This document shows, one piece after another, positions 50,506-59,287 of a stretch of 64,000 nt of DNA. The notes below the pieces were generated by a model. It worked only from the letters and a program-made list of their open reading frames with translations, searched no databases and was not told where the DNA came from. Position 1 is the stretch's first letter. Each line of letters opens with the position of its first letter. The stretch is from Bacillus shivajii (GTDB taxonomy: Bacteria > Bacillota > Bacilli > Bacillales > Salisediminibacteriaceae): assembly GCF_020519665.1 (NCBI RefSeq), contig NZ_CP084703.1, forward strand, positions 4,030,001-4,094,000. Reading direction: 5' to 3'. The position numbers were made by a program, and so were the translations under genes.

Positions 50506-52548
50506 TTATTCTAAATTTCCTATAAATTCATTGACGAGGTCGACGACGTAGCCGCTACCTCCTTTATTTTCCACATTTTCAACCACCACTGTGACGAGGA
50601 GGTCTTCCTCTTCATAATCGAGAGCAACGTACCAGCCGAGTTCTTCATTGGAATCATCATCGTCTTGTGATTGTTTGAGCTCGGCTGTGCCCGTTTTTCC
50701 TGCTAGATTGCGGGTATGACCTAAGTTTTCACGAAAGGCGGTTCCGTTTCGGTCTTCCACGACGGCAATGAGACTGTTTAATACGGTCGTTGCCGTTTCT
50801 TCTGAGATAAGATTTTCTTTCCACATTTCTTCGCTCTCATCGTCAAATAAGCGTGGCTGTGGGATGTTTCCGTCATTAACAAACATCGTATAAAGACTTG
50901 CTAAATGGACGGGGGGCATCTGCACTTGTCCTTGGCCGTAGCCTGTGTCAGCTAGAAGGACATCAGAAGTGATTCCGTCATTTGTAAGCGTTGAAGCGTA
51001 CATCGGAAAACCAAATGGCATCGGTTTGCCGAATCCGAAACGCTCCGCCCATGCTTCCAATTGCTCAACACCGAGTGCTAACGCTTGCTGGGCAAAGTAA
51101 ATGTTGTCCGAGTACTCCATCGCTGTTTTAAAATTGACTTCATTGACATGTTCATTAACACGCGTCACCCGGTAGTTCCCCCAGCTTTCATCAGCTTGCC
51201 ACTGTTTGCCATCGATATGGATCGTTTCACCAGGATCCAAGGTGCCTTCCTCAAGTCCTGCGGCTGCTGTAAATGGTTTAAAAACAGAGCCAGGTGAGTA
51301 TGCTTGTTGAAACCTTCGTGTCAGTAACGTGTTCGAATCATCGATGTCTTCTGCTCTTGGGTCAGGTAGTCGCAAATAACGAAGGTTTGAGTCGTAAGCA
51401 GGTAAACTAGCAAGAGCAAGCACTTCGCCGGTAGATGGATTCATGACGACACCTGCTCCTGCATTATTACTGAGTGTTTCAGCGAGCTGACGTTGCAGGT
51501 GCGCATCAACCGTCAACGTAATGTCTTCTCCATGAACGGGATCTTCTTTAATAATGATATCTCTTGTGTTTCCTTCATTGTCGAAAACGGTAACCGTCAC
51601 CCCAGGCTTCCCGCGTAACTGTTCTTCGAGGACGATTTCTAATCCTCTTTTTCCGATAACAGAATGGGTTTCATACTGTTCACCTTCACGTTCCTCTAGT
51701 TCTTCCGCGGTAATTGGACCGATATAACCAATGAGATGAGCGAATTCCTCTCCGTACGGATATTCACGCCCTTCCTTACGGTTAAGTAGAACACCTGGGA
51801 TTTCCAGTAATTGTTCCGTTCTTGGGTCTGTTAATGACAGTTGCTGAACGGGTGCGAACCAATCAGGATTGTCGGGATAATTGTCGGCGAGATCGCGAAC
51901 GGTATCGATATTGAGGTTCAAAATTTCCGCAAACATTTTTGTTGCTTCATCAAAATCGTCCAATCGCTCAGGGACAAAGCCTGCTTCATAAATTTCACCA
52001 TTCACTGCGAGTTCTTGGCCATTGCGGTCATAAATCGTCCCACGTTCCGGCGATTCCGTTGAAATGTGGATTTGATCATTATTTTCTTGGAGACCAATAA
52101 ATAAATGCGATGGGTGCCACTCAATTTTCCAAACATCGACTTCCTCGTCTTCGATCGTTTGAACCGTTTTCAAAAGTGTGATATTCGTAGAGTAGGATAT
52201 GTCCCCAAGTCTTGACTTCATCTGAACATTCGCATCGTAATTGAGTGTATCAATTTCATCTAAGTCGATTTCTTCCTCCTCAAAATTAATCGACTCAAAA
52301 TGGACATCAATCGCTTCGATTCCTAAATCTCCATGAATTTTTTCAAAACGCTCTCTAAACTCCCAATCATATTCATCTTGTGAGTCTTCGCTCAACGCAT
52401 CCTCCATCGCCTCATAGTTCTGATTTTCCCAGGCCGTGATGTAATCATTTATAGTATCTTCTGGATTTACTTGTTTTTCATCTGAACATGCGGCAACGAA
52501 GGCAACTGTTATAATTACATAAAAAATGAAAGAAAGCCTCTTTCGCAT
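50506..52548 (-). CDS. Class B penicillin-binding protein (PbpC/PBP3-like lipoprotein)
   Basis: 680 aa. Lipobox ending at Cys21, an NTF2-like MecA_N domain (about 30-155), a PBP dimerisation domain (about 165-335) and a transpeptidase domain. Active-site motifs are S421-V-F-K424, S480-D-N and K618-T-G. It cross-links septal or lateral peptidoglycan; the MecA_N-containing subgroup includes B. subtilis PbpC and staphylococcal PBP2a. Very acidic for a wall enzyme, as expected at high external pH or salt. Preceded by AGGGGGA; flanked on both sides by 21-bp arrays. Confidence 0.93.
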   Translation of the reverse strand: MRKRLSFIFYVIITVAFVAACSDEKQVNPEDTINDYITAWENQNYEAMEDALSEDSQDEYDWEFRERFEKIHGDLGIEAIDVHFESINFEEEEIDLDEIDTLNYDANVQMKSRLGDISYSTNITLLKTVQTIEDEEVDVWKIEWHPSHLFIGLQENNDQIHISTESPERGTIYDRNGQELAVNGEIYEAGFVPERLDDFDEATKMFAEILNLNIDTVRDLADNYPDNPDWFAPVQQLSLTDPRTEQLLEIPGVLLNRKEGREYPYGEEFAHLIGYIGPITAEELEEREGEQYETHSVIGKRGLEIVLEEQLRGKPGVTVTVFDNEGNTRDIIIKEDPVHGEDITLTVDAHLQRQLAETLSNNAGAGVVMNPSTGEVLALASLPAYDSNLRYLRLPDPRAEDIDDSNTLLTRRFQQAYSPGSVFKPFTAAAGLEEGTLDPGETIHIDGKQWQADESWGNYRVTRVNEHVNEVNFKTAMEYSDNIYFAQQALALGVEQLEAWAERFGFGKPMPFGFPMYASTLTNDGITSDVLLADTGYGQGQVQMPPVHLASLYTMFVNDGNIPQPRLFDDESEEMWKENLISEETATTVLNSLIAVVEDRNGTAFRENLGHTRNLAGKTGTAELKQSQDDDDSNEELGWYVALDYEEEDLLVTVVVENVENKGGSGYVVDLVNEFIGNLE

Positions 52549-52691
52549 TGAAATCCCCCTAGTAAGTTTCTCTCTCTGACATGATTGTGTGTGGACACTT
52601 CGTCCTTATTACAAATTTATTCTACCGCATTTGGAAAAATGAGTTAAATAAAAACACTTACCGTTTCTCGCTACGTGTCGTTTCATATAAG

Positions 52692-52896
52692 AAGTTGCTT
52701 GTATTCACACTAGAGTTGCTCGTATTCCACAGAAAGTTGCTTGTATTCTTACCCGAGTTGCCTGTATTTTTACCCGAGTTGCTCGTATTCCACAGAATGT
52801 TGCCTGTATTCTTTCCCGAGTGCTTGTATTCCAACAATAGTTGCTCGTATTCTCACCTGAGTTGCTTGTATTCCAACAAAAGCTGCTCGTAACCCC
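52692..52896 (-). repeat. 21-bp repeat array 5 (10 units, reverse)
   Basis: Ten units with GTTGC cores every 21 nt from 52694 (one step of 20 nt where a T is missing). It lies in the divergent interval between the PBP gene and the LLM oxidoreductase gene. Neighbouring units often share the 7-nt part (for example CTTACCCGA twice). The remainder of 52549-53024 has no gene; the LLM promoter should be in the last 100 bp. Confidence 0.88.
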
Positions 52897-53024
52897 CTCC
52901 TGTAACTGCGCCTCACCTTCTTAACAAAGCATATTTCATGCAATGGAAGTGATCAACATGCTAAGATTTTACATAATCATTATTGTCATCATGAATATTA
53001 ATGATATATAAGGAGGTTATCTCG

Positions 53025-54032
53025 ATGGCTCAAAGTAAACGCCTTTCGGATATAGATTTTTCGATTTTGGATTTAGCGCCTATTTTAGAAGGTAGCACGG
53101 CTGCTGATTCTTTTGATAATAGCTTGAAGCTCGCTCAGCGTGCAGAGGAGCTCGGGTACAACCGTTTTTGGTTAGCCGAGCATCACAGCATGCCAGGAAT
53201 TGCGAGTTCTGCGACATCTGTCGTAATCGGGTACATCGCTGGCGGAACGTCAAAGATCCGTGTTGGCTCAGGTGGAATCATGCTGCCCAACCACGCTCCA
53301 CTTGTGATTGCCGAGCAATTCGGAACACTCGAGTCCATGTATCCAGGCCGGATCGATTTAGGGTTAGGGCGCGCCCCAGGGACCGATCAGCAGACAGCTC
53401 GAGCACTCAGACGGAATGCAAAAACCGATGGGAGCGAGTTCCCGCAACAGTTAACTGAATTACAAGAGTTTTTCCGCCCTACTTCACCAAGCAAGGTACG
53501 AGCGATCCCAGGTGAAGGGTTAGACGTACCCGTTTGGTTGTTAGGCTCAAGCGGCTTTAGTGCGCAGCTCGCAGGAAAACTTGGCCTTCCGTTTTCACTT
53601 GCTAGTCACTTTGCACCTGATTATTTACTACCTGCGCTGAAGCTTTATCGTGAGAGCTTCCAGCCTTCCGAGGTGCTAGACAAACCCCATGCAATGATCG
53701 CAGTGAACGTGATCGCCGCTGACTCCGATGAAAAAGCGAAGTGGCTCGCAACGTCACAAGAACAAGCCTTTTTAAATATCATTCGAGGTAAAAATGGGCA
53801 ATTGCAACCGCCCGTAGAAAATATGGATGAATTATGGAGTCCTTATGAAGAATCGCTCGTGCAAAAGATGCTTCACTATTCTGTCGCAGGGAGTCCTTCT
53901 GTTGTGAAGGAAAAACTAGAGGAGTTCCTCGTTGAAACTGGGGCCGATGAAATGATCGTGAATACGCACGTTTTTGATCAAGCCGAACGTATTCGATCAT
54001 ATGAGCTGTTAGCAGATGTCGTAAAAAATTAA
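53025..54032 (+). CDS. LLM class flavin-dependent oxidoreductase
   Basis: 335 aa from ATG 53025 (AGGAGG 8 nt upstream). Bacterial luciferase-like TIM barrel of the MsnO8/YceB type: [59 protein letters not shown], and [13 protein letters not shown]. It uses FMNH2 or F420-like cofactors for monooxygenation; substrate unknown. Monocistronic, with its own terminator. Confidence 0.93.
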   Translation: MAQSKRLSDIDFSILDLAPILEGSTAADSFDNSLKLAQRAEELGYNRFWLAEHHSMPGIASSATSVVIGYIAGGTSKIRVGSGGIMLPNHAPLVIAEQFGTLESMYPGRIDLGLGRAPGTDQQTARALRRNAKTDGSEFPQQLTELQEFFRPTSPSKVRAIPGEGLDVPVWLLGSSGFSAQLAGKLGLPFSLASHFAPDYLLPALKLYRESFQPSEVLDKPHAMIAVNVIAADSDEKAKWLATSQEQAFLNIIRGKNGQLQPPVENMDELWSPYEESLVQKMLHYSVAGSPSVVKEKLEEFLVETGADEMIVNTHVFDQAERIRSYELLADVVKN

Positions 54033-54047
54033 GTAGGTGGGCGGATG

Positions 54048-54076
54048 GACCAAAGCGTTTGGCTTTGGTCTTTTTT
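54048..54076 (+). terminator. Intrinsic terminator after the LLM gene
   Basis: GACCAAAG-CGTTTGG-CTTTGGTC followed by TTTTTT. Confidence 0.92.
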
Positions 54077-54112
54077 AGTGGGGCTAGATGGTTATACGCT
54101 CGTTTATTCATG

Positions 54113-54174
54113 TATTGAACCCTACAAATTTGAAGCTGCTTCTCGTGAACCTGCTTCGATTTTGTAGGGTTCAA
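54113..54174. repeat. 62-bp palindromic element, copy A
   Basis: TTGAACCCTACAAA ... TTTTGTAGGGTTCAA, with an inner GCTGCTTC-TCGTGAAC-CTGCTTCG part. A second copy at 56166-56227 has the same length and layout. Base changes in one arm are matched by complementary changes in the other. The gap 54033-54340 contains otherwise only terminators. Confidence 0.7.
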
Positions 54175-54303
54175 AACTTAAGAAAATGAGAGCCCTCCAA
54201 AGTTTTTACGACGTCAGACAACCACACCATCACCGCGAGACCAACAACCCACTATCCGCCTACTCCCCACCTTATTTTTCCTCACTCTCAATTTCATAAC
54301 TAT

Positions 54304-54336
54304 GAAAAAACACCCTCCCCATACGGAAAAGGTGCT
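54304..54336 (-). terminator. Intrinsic terminator of the DUF393/kinase pair
   Basis: On the minus strand CACCTTTTCC-GTAT-GGGGAGGGTG is followed by TTTTTTC. Confidence 0.8.
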
Positions 54337-54340
54337 CCCC

Positions 54341-54730
54341 TTACAAAAATCGTTTCCTTATTTCAGGTGACGGTAAAGTGCAGCTTTCTTTTTTGCCGAA
54401 CCATTTGTACCTATTTTTTGCGAAGATCGTATAAAAGAAGTCGCGAATCGGCTTTGGGATAAGGGTGAAGATGTAAAAGAGTTTCCATCCGCCACTTAAA
54501 TGTTTACATATGTTTAGAGCAGCGGACGATTTCGTGTACCACCGGTTACCGTCAATCACAACGAGGCTATCGAGGTTTTCAGGGATGCGATAGTTGCGTA
54601 ACATTTTCTGACCGCTCTCGCTTTGCAAGGATGCGAACTTGAATACCGCCCGTTTGTCTCGTTTAATGATGAATTGTACGCTGTGGTCGCAGAAGTTACA
54701 TTCTCCGTCAAATAAGATGACTTTGTACAT
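54341..54730 (-). CDS. DCC (DUF393) family thiol-disulfide oxidoreductase-like protein
   Basis: 129 aa from ATG 54730 (AAGGGGG upstream). N-terminal DGECNFCD gives the DxxCxxC motif of the DCC family, followed by FKFASLQSESGQKMLR, a segment SLVVIDG and a C-terminal IRDFFYTIFAKNRYKWFGK. It is predicted to have a thioredoxin-like fold. It follows the histidine kinase gene by 19 nt on the same strand, so they are probably cotranscribed. Confidence 0.88.
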   Translation of the reverse strand: MYKVILFDGECNFCDHSVQFIIKRDKRAVFKFASLQSESGQKMLRNYRIPENLDSLVVIDGNRWYTKSSAALNICKHLSGGWKLFYIFTLIPKPIRDFFYTIFAKNRYKWFGKKESCTLPSPEIRKRFL

Positions 54731-54749
54731 GACTGCCCCCTTATAAATA

Positions 54750-56015
54750 TTATCTCGTTCTGATAATTGTCGGAAATGATAAAACAACGTTTGTTCCTTC
54801 ACTAGGTCTGCTTTGGATATCGATTGACCCTTCCATAATTTTCACGAGGCTATAGACAACCACCATGCCGAGGCCTGTTCCACCATCCTTCGTTGAGTAA
54901 TATGGGGTACCTAGACGTTTCAATTCGGCTTCATTCATACCTGTACCATTATCTTTTATTTTAATATTACAGTCACTTTGCTTACTCCATGTTTCAACTT
55001 GCAAAGTTCCCCCTTCTTCCATCGCTTCGATACCGTTTTTCATGAGGTTAAGAAGACACTGGTGAAGCTTTGCTTTGTCGCCTTGGATAATCCCTGATTT
55101 TTCAACGGACATTTTGACGTAAATCCCTTTCATCTTTGCTAACGGGGTTATCAAGTGGATGGTTTTTATTACTTCTTGTGATAAGTCAATTGGTTCAATC
55201 CGATCAACCTGTGGTTTTGAGAGTGTCATATAATCAGTTAACATTCGATTTGCTCGTTCGAGTTCTTCGATTGCAACTTCAAAATAATATTGTTGTTTTT
55301 CTTCTGGTATTTTATCCTTTTGATTCATGACGAGCTGAATTATGCTCCGTGTGACCGTAAGTGGATTTTTAATTTCATGTGATACGCTTGCAGCTAGTTC
55401 ACTGACGACTTTTAGCTTCTCTGTTTTCACGAGCTCTTCTTGGATTTTCGTAATTTTCATTAGTAGTTCAATAATATATGTAACAAATAACATCCCTAAA
55501 ATATTGATGGAAAAGATTGTGACCCATTCGCCAAACGTAAAATGAAAATCGTGTTGAAAGATGTATTTGTAATTAAAGACTACAGCTAGCTGAAAGAGAA
55601 CGATGATGAAAGGAGGGATGAAAAGCCTTCCTTTTAAAGACGATTGCTCAAATTTTTTCACAAGTAATGCTGTTCCAGCAAACAGTGCTAAAAATAAAAT
55701 GACGGTTACAACAAAACCGTCGCCACCTATGGAAAAACGGTAAACGGCTGTAATGATCAATACGAAAAAACCAACGCGATGCCCTGCATATAGAAGTGTG
55801 AGCGTAAAGGGAAGAACACGTAAATCATAATAAAAGCCTTCTACCAACTGTATGGAGTAATTCATACACATGATGATTGAAAGTGAAGAAAATATCGTGA
55901 TAATCGTCGTTTTCAAATGACGATGAAGATCTGGCTTCAATGAAAAAACCATATATGTTAAAAAGATTGGTAGTAGGATGAATAGAAAGTTTAATAGTAG
56001 TGCGTCGATATCCAT
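54750..56015 (-). CDS. Orphan membrane sensor histidine kinase (5TM-5TMR_LYT type)
   Basis: 421 aa. Six hydrophobic segments in residues 1-185 form a 5TM-type input domain (LLYAGHRVGFFVLIITAVYR). The HisKA domain has the phospho-acceptor H213 in SVSHEIKNPLT. The HATPase domain has HQCLLNLMKNGIEAM, DNGTGMNE and GGTGLGM. No response regulator gene is adjacent. The architecture and sequence resemble KinB-type sporulation kinases, which feed the Spo0 phosphorelay; that target is inferred. AAGGAG lies before the ATG. Confidence 0.9.
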   Translation of the reverse strand: MDIDALLLNFLFILLPIFLTYMVFSLKPDLHRHLKTTIITIFSSLSIIMCMNYSIQLVEGFYYDLRVLPFTLTLLYAGHRVGFFVLIITAVYRFSIGGDGFVVTVILFLALFAGTALLVKKFEQSSLKGRLFIPPFIIVLFQLAVVFNYKYIFQHDFHFTFGEWVTIFSINILGMLFVTYIIELLMKITKIQEELVKTEKLKVVSELAASVSHEIKNPLTVTRSIIQLVMNQKDKIPEEKQQYYFEVAIEELERANRMLTDYMTLSKPQVDRIEPIDLSQEVIKTIHLITPLAKMKGIYVKMSVEKSGIIQGDKAKLHQCLLNLMKNGIEAMEEGGTLQVETWSKQSDCNIKIKDNGTGMNEAELKRLGTPYYSTKDGGTGLGMVVVYSLVKIMEGSIDIQSRPSEGTNVVLSFPTIIRTR

Positions 56016-56165
56016 GTATGGTCTCCTTATATTCTACTTTATGGTAATTATAACTCATTTTTCTAGGTAATTCGAGATGTGGTAGGTAGGTATTTTGGAT
56101 ACACATTTTGTATGTTTATTCATCTTGTGGTTTTTTATATTCGTTATTTCGTTCATTTATGCATG

Positions 56166-56227
56166 AATTGAGTCCGCCATATTTGAGTCCGGGTCACGTG
56201 AGTCAGACTTATTTTTGTAGGACTCAA
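56166..56227. repeat. 62-bp palindromic element, copy B
   Basis: ATTGAGTCCGCCATATTTGA ... TTTTTGTAGGACTCAAT, with an inner CACGTG centre. It is homologous to copy A at 54113-54174, but the arms read GAGTCC/GGACTC instead of GAACCC/GGGTTC, a paired change that keeps the stem. It lies upstream of the histidine kinase gene and directly beside array 6. Confidence 0.7.
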
Positions 56228-56240
56228 TCATCGAGGGGAA

Positions 56241-56740
56241 AAATACTAGCAACTCTATGCAGAATACGAGCAACTTCAGTAAAAATACTAGCAACTCTAT
56301 GCTAATACGAGCAACTTCAGTAAAAATACTAGCAACTTTATGCTAATACGAGCAACTTCAGTAAAAATACTGGCAACTCTATGCAGAATACGAGCAACTT
56401 CAGTAAAAATACTAGCAACTCTATGCTAATACGAGCAACTTCAGTAAAAATACTGGCAACTCTATGCTAATACGAGCAACTTTAGTAAAAATACTGGCAA
56501 CTCTATGCAGAATACGAGCAACTTCAGTAAAAATACTAGCAACTCTATGCAGAATACGAGCAACTTCAGTAAAAATACTGGCAACTCTATGCAGAATACG
56601 AGCAACTTTAGTAAAATACTGGCAACTCTATGCAGAATACGAGCAACTTCAGTAAAAGTACTAGCAACTCTATGCAGGATACGAGCAACTTCAGTAAAAA
56701 TACTGGCAACTCTATGCAGAATACAAGCAACTTGCTGAAA
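56241..56740 (+). repeat. 21-bp repeat array 6 (about 24 units, forward)
   Basis: The longest array. Two unit types alternate strictly: AATACGAGCAACTTCAGTAA followed by A-runs, and AATACTRGCAACTCTATGCA followed by G. This creates a roughly 42-bp higher-order repeat that is highly homogeneous. Some units have lost one or two nt (TATGCTAATACG). It lies between the kinase gene 5' side and the 3' end of the DoxX gene, both on the minus strand. Confidence 0.93.
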
Positions 56741-56751
56741 TGCATTCAAAG

Positions 56752-56784
56752 AAAAAGCTGATTGAACAATTCAATCAGCTTTTT
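56752..56784 (-). terminator. Intrinsic terminator of the DoxX gene
   Basis: AAAAAGCTGATTGAA-CAA-TTCAATCAGCTTTTT: a perfect, symmetrical terminator. Confidence 0.92.
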
Positions 56785-56793
56785 CTACTTTAT

Positions 56794-57219
56794 TTACGAA
56801 TGTACGACTGCTTTTTCCACTTTTTCGTCGGTGCTGTTTTTTGATAGATGTTGGTCGATTGATAGGAATTTGCTGCCGTGTAACACAAGGTTTATTGCCA
56901 TGACCATTAATGCGATATCATAAGCATAACCGTTAATGAATCCTGCGCTAAATTTCACCGACACGATTGCTCCTACCATTAACAAGGCAAAAAAGACAGA
57001 TACGATTTTTGTCCCAAAGCCGAGGATTAAAGCGACTCCTCCAAACAGTTCAAGGAAGGCAACCCCATATGCGACAAAACCAGGGACGCCCATTCCTTCA
57101 AAGGAGATTGCTATATTCGTGAGCCCTTCCTGTGTTTTTACAAACCCGTGTACAAAGAAGATGATTCCTAAAGCGATTCTTACAATGAAAGTACCGACTT
57201 CACGTTTTTGTTTCATCAT
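56794..57219 (-). CDS. DoxX family membrane protein
   Basis: 141 aa, four transmembrane helices: VRIALGIIFFVHGFVKTQEG, GVAFLELFGGVALILGFGTKIVSVFFALLMVGAI, and a final helix. This is the DoxX/YphA layout of small quinol- or thiol-related membrane proteins. AGGAGG lies 7 nt before the first of two ATG codons. Monocistronic, with the terminator behind it. The exact role is unknown. Confidence 0.9.
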   Translation of the reverse strand: MMKQKREVGTFIVRIALGIIFFVHGFVKTQEGLTNIAISFEGMGVPGFVAYGVAFLELFGGVALILGFGTKIVSVFFALLMVGAIVSVKFSAGFINGYAYDIALMVMAINLVLHGSKFLSIDQHLSKNSTDEKVEKAVVHS

Positions 57220-57298
57220 TCAATTTCCTCCTATTCTTTTCTAGCTCTAGTTTTAACAAGAAAATCAAATTATAAAACTGTGAAAAGTTCTTTTGAGC

Positions 57299-57326
57299 AA
57301 AAAGAGCGAACTGTTAAAGTTCGCCC
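57299..57326 (-). terminator. Intrinsic terminator of the nitrilase gene
   Basis: GCGAACT-TTAAC-AGTTCGC followed on the minus strand by TCTTTTT. Confidence 0.8.
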
Positions 57327-57333
57327 TTGTCCG

Positions 57334-59070
57334 TTATAAAAATGGTGGAACTCTTGTGACGAGTGGTTTGTAGGACCCTGTTCGACGCGTTAAAATGAGT
57401 TTTTCTTGATCGAGCCACCAGTCAGTTTTCATCGTTTTGAAGTCGTTCATCAGAACTTCCTCGTTCGTTTCTGATGCAATGACCGTTTGGTCGTTTAAAT
57501 AATTTTGATCAAGGTTGTAGATCGCGCTTCGCCCTTTAAACCCTCGCTCTGTACCAACAAAGTTAGCAACGATCGTGTAAGATTGAGCACCCTTTGCTAC
57601 GGCATCCCACGTCGTCATGGAGCCTTCAGGATATGGCTTCGGATACACTTTCTGATTTATTGCAATTTCTGTACCATACTCACCGCTCCAGTTTGTCGGA
57701 ATACAGATCATATCGGCACGTTTCACGGTAAGAACACCTGCTACTTCTGGGAATACGGCATCGTAGCCAATCATCAACCCGATTCGGCCAAAGCCGTTTA
57801 CAGGGGTGACGGAAATTTGCGTTCCTGGTGTTGCCCATGGCTCATCCCACTCGTTTAAGTGGATTTTTCGGTGTTTGCCGATTACTTCTCCTTCAGGACT
57901 GATTAAGATCGCCGTATTATAATAGTTCGGTGCTTCTTTTTCGACGAAGCCAAAAACGAAGTAAGCTTCTGATTCACGGGCAAGTTGTTTCATTTCGCCG
58001 ATCGATGGTCCATCATCAGTTTCTGCATAAGGAATGATGCCCTCTGTTTTCGTTGTCTCAATTGGACCGATTAATGACAGTTCAGGTAAAACGATGAGGT
58101 TTACTCCTTGATCGACTTTTTCTTTGACGAGTTGTTTTACCTTCTCTAAATTGGCCTCTTTATCACTAATCACTGGTTCATATTGAATAGCAGCCGCATG
58201 AACATGGCGTGACTCTGTATTTTTCGTGTAATCCCACGGACCTAAGAAAAGCATTAAGTCTTTATACGTTTCCATACGACGCTCAAGGATTCGGTCCTTT
58301 GCGAGGTTATCATATTGCGTTGGATCAACCTCTGCCTCAACGATTCTTGATTCATCTTTTGTCTCATCATTTGCTTTTAAATATGGCGCTTCCGCTAATT
58401 TTTTTCCTGATGGGGACCAGATTGCACTTAAGCCGACCATATGGAAGTCTTCTTCTGTATCAGAACGATTTGCACTGACGACATATAGTCCATTCATTTC
58501 TGCCCAGTGCTGTAAAAGAGAGATTGATGCGCCTGACGAATTCGTCGGGAAGCATAGAATATCAGCACCATTTACAGCAGCAAGTCTTGCCGATTCAAAG
58601 TACGTAGAGTCCTGGCAAATGATCATCGCGATATTCCCTATCTCGGTTTCATAAACAGGACAGCCGATATCCCCCCAACAGGACCAATAATTTTCTACCC
58701 ATTGGTGGATTTTGCGATACTTTCCGATGTAGCCTTCTGGTCCGACGAGAGCTGCCGAGTTGTAATAGAGGCCACTCTCTAAATCGTGCTCAGCCATACC
58801 GATGACAATGTGTGTATTGTACTCTTTGGCGATCTGAGCAAACTGAGCCGTTGTAATCCCAGGGATCGTATCAACATAAGCGGAGATTGATGAACGATCA
58901 AGGTAATGGTAACCAGTCGTTGCCATTTCTGGTGTGACAATCAACTTTGCTCCACTTTCCGCCGCTTCACGGACAACCTTCATTAGTGCACGTATATTCG
59001 TGTTGCGGCGATTTAACTTCGGGTTAAATTGGATTGCTGCAACTTTAAATGGTTCTCTTACTTTCTCCAT
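57334..59070 (-). CDS. Tandem carbon-nitrogen hydrolase, second domain lacking catalytic Cys
   Basis: 578 aa, about twice the length of a single nitrilase-superfamily domain. Domain 1 (about 8-270) has the full triad: E48 (TPEMATTGY), K120 (YRKIHQW) and C152 (IICQDSTYF). Domain 2 (about 290-575) keeps E330 (LPELSL) and K402 (HRKIHLN). Where the nucleophile is expected (usual motif MICYD), it has G435 (LMIGYDAVFPE), coded GGC, one base from TGC. So one half should hydrolyse or transfer amides and the other should be a pseudoenzyme, perhaps structural or regulatory. Substrate unknown. Confidence 0.9.
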   Translation of the reverse strand: MEKVREPFKVAAIQFNPKLNRRNTNIRALMKVVREAAESGAKLIVTPEMATTGYHYLDRSSISAYVDTIPGITTAQFAQIAKEYNTHIVIGMAEHDLESGLYYNSAALVGPEGYIGKYRKIHQWVENYWSCWGDIGCPVYETEIGNIAMIICQDSTYFESARLAAVNGADILCFPTNSSGASISLLQHWAEMNGLYVVSANRSDTEEDFHMVGLSAIWSPSGKKLAEAPYLKANDETKDESRIVEAEVDPTQYDNLAKDRILERRMETYKDLMLFLGPWDYTKNTESRHVHAAAIQYEPVISDKEANLEKVKQLVKEKVDQGVNLIVLPELSLIGPIETTKTEGIIPYAETDDGPSIGEMKQLARESEAYFVFGFVEKEAPNYYNTAILISPEGEVIGKHRKIHLNEWDEPWATPGTQISVTPVNGFGRIGLMIGYDAVFPEVAGVLTVKRADMICIPTNWSGEYGTEIAINQKVYPKPYPEGSMTTWDAVAKGAQSYTIVANFVGTERGFKGRSAIYNLDQNYLNDQTVIASETNEEVLMNDFKTMKTDWWLDQEKLILTRRTGSYKPLVTRVPPFL

Positions 59071-59287
59071 CTAATCACCCTCTCAAAAAGCATCTTTTAC
59101 TATCATCAACCTTAATACAGCTATTTCATTCCCGTCTAACACTTTTATTTTATTTCCCCTCCCTATTCGTCGTTTCTGTAAAGTGACACCTTCAAAAACT
59201 AAGCGTAGCCCATTTCTAATGTAGAAAAGCTCATACTGGACGTCCGTTTAATAATATGTACTATCAACTATAGAAAGTGGGGATTTT

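Noticed and set aside
56241-56740. CRISPR array
   Set aside because: The conserved part is only 14 nt and the variable part 7 nt, units are partly identical, orientation varies between arrays and no cas gene is present.
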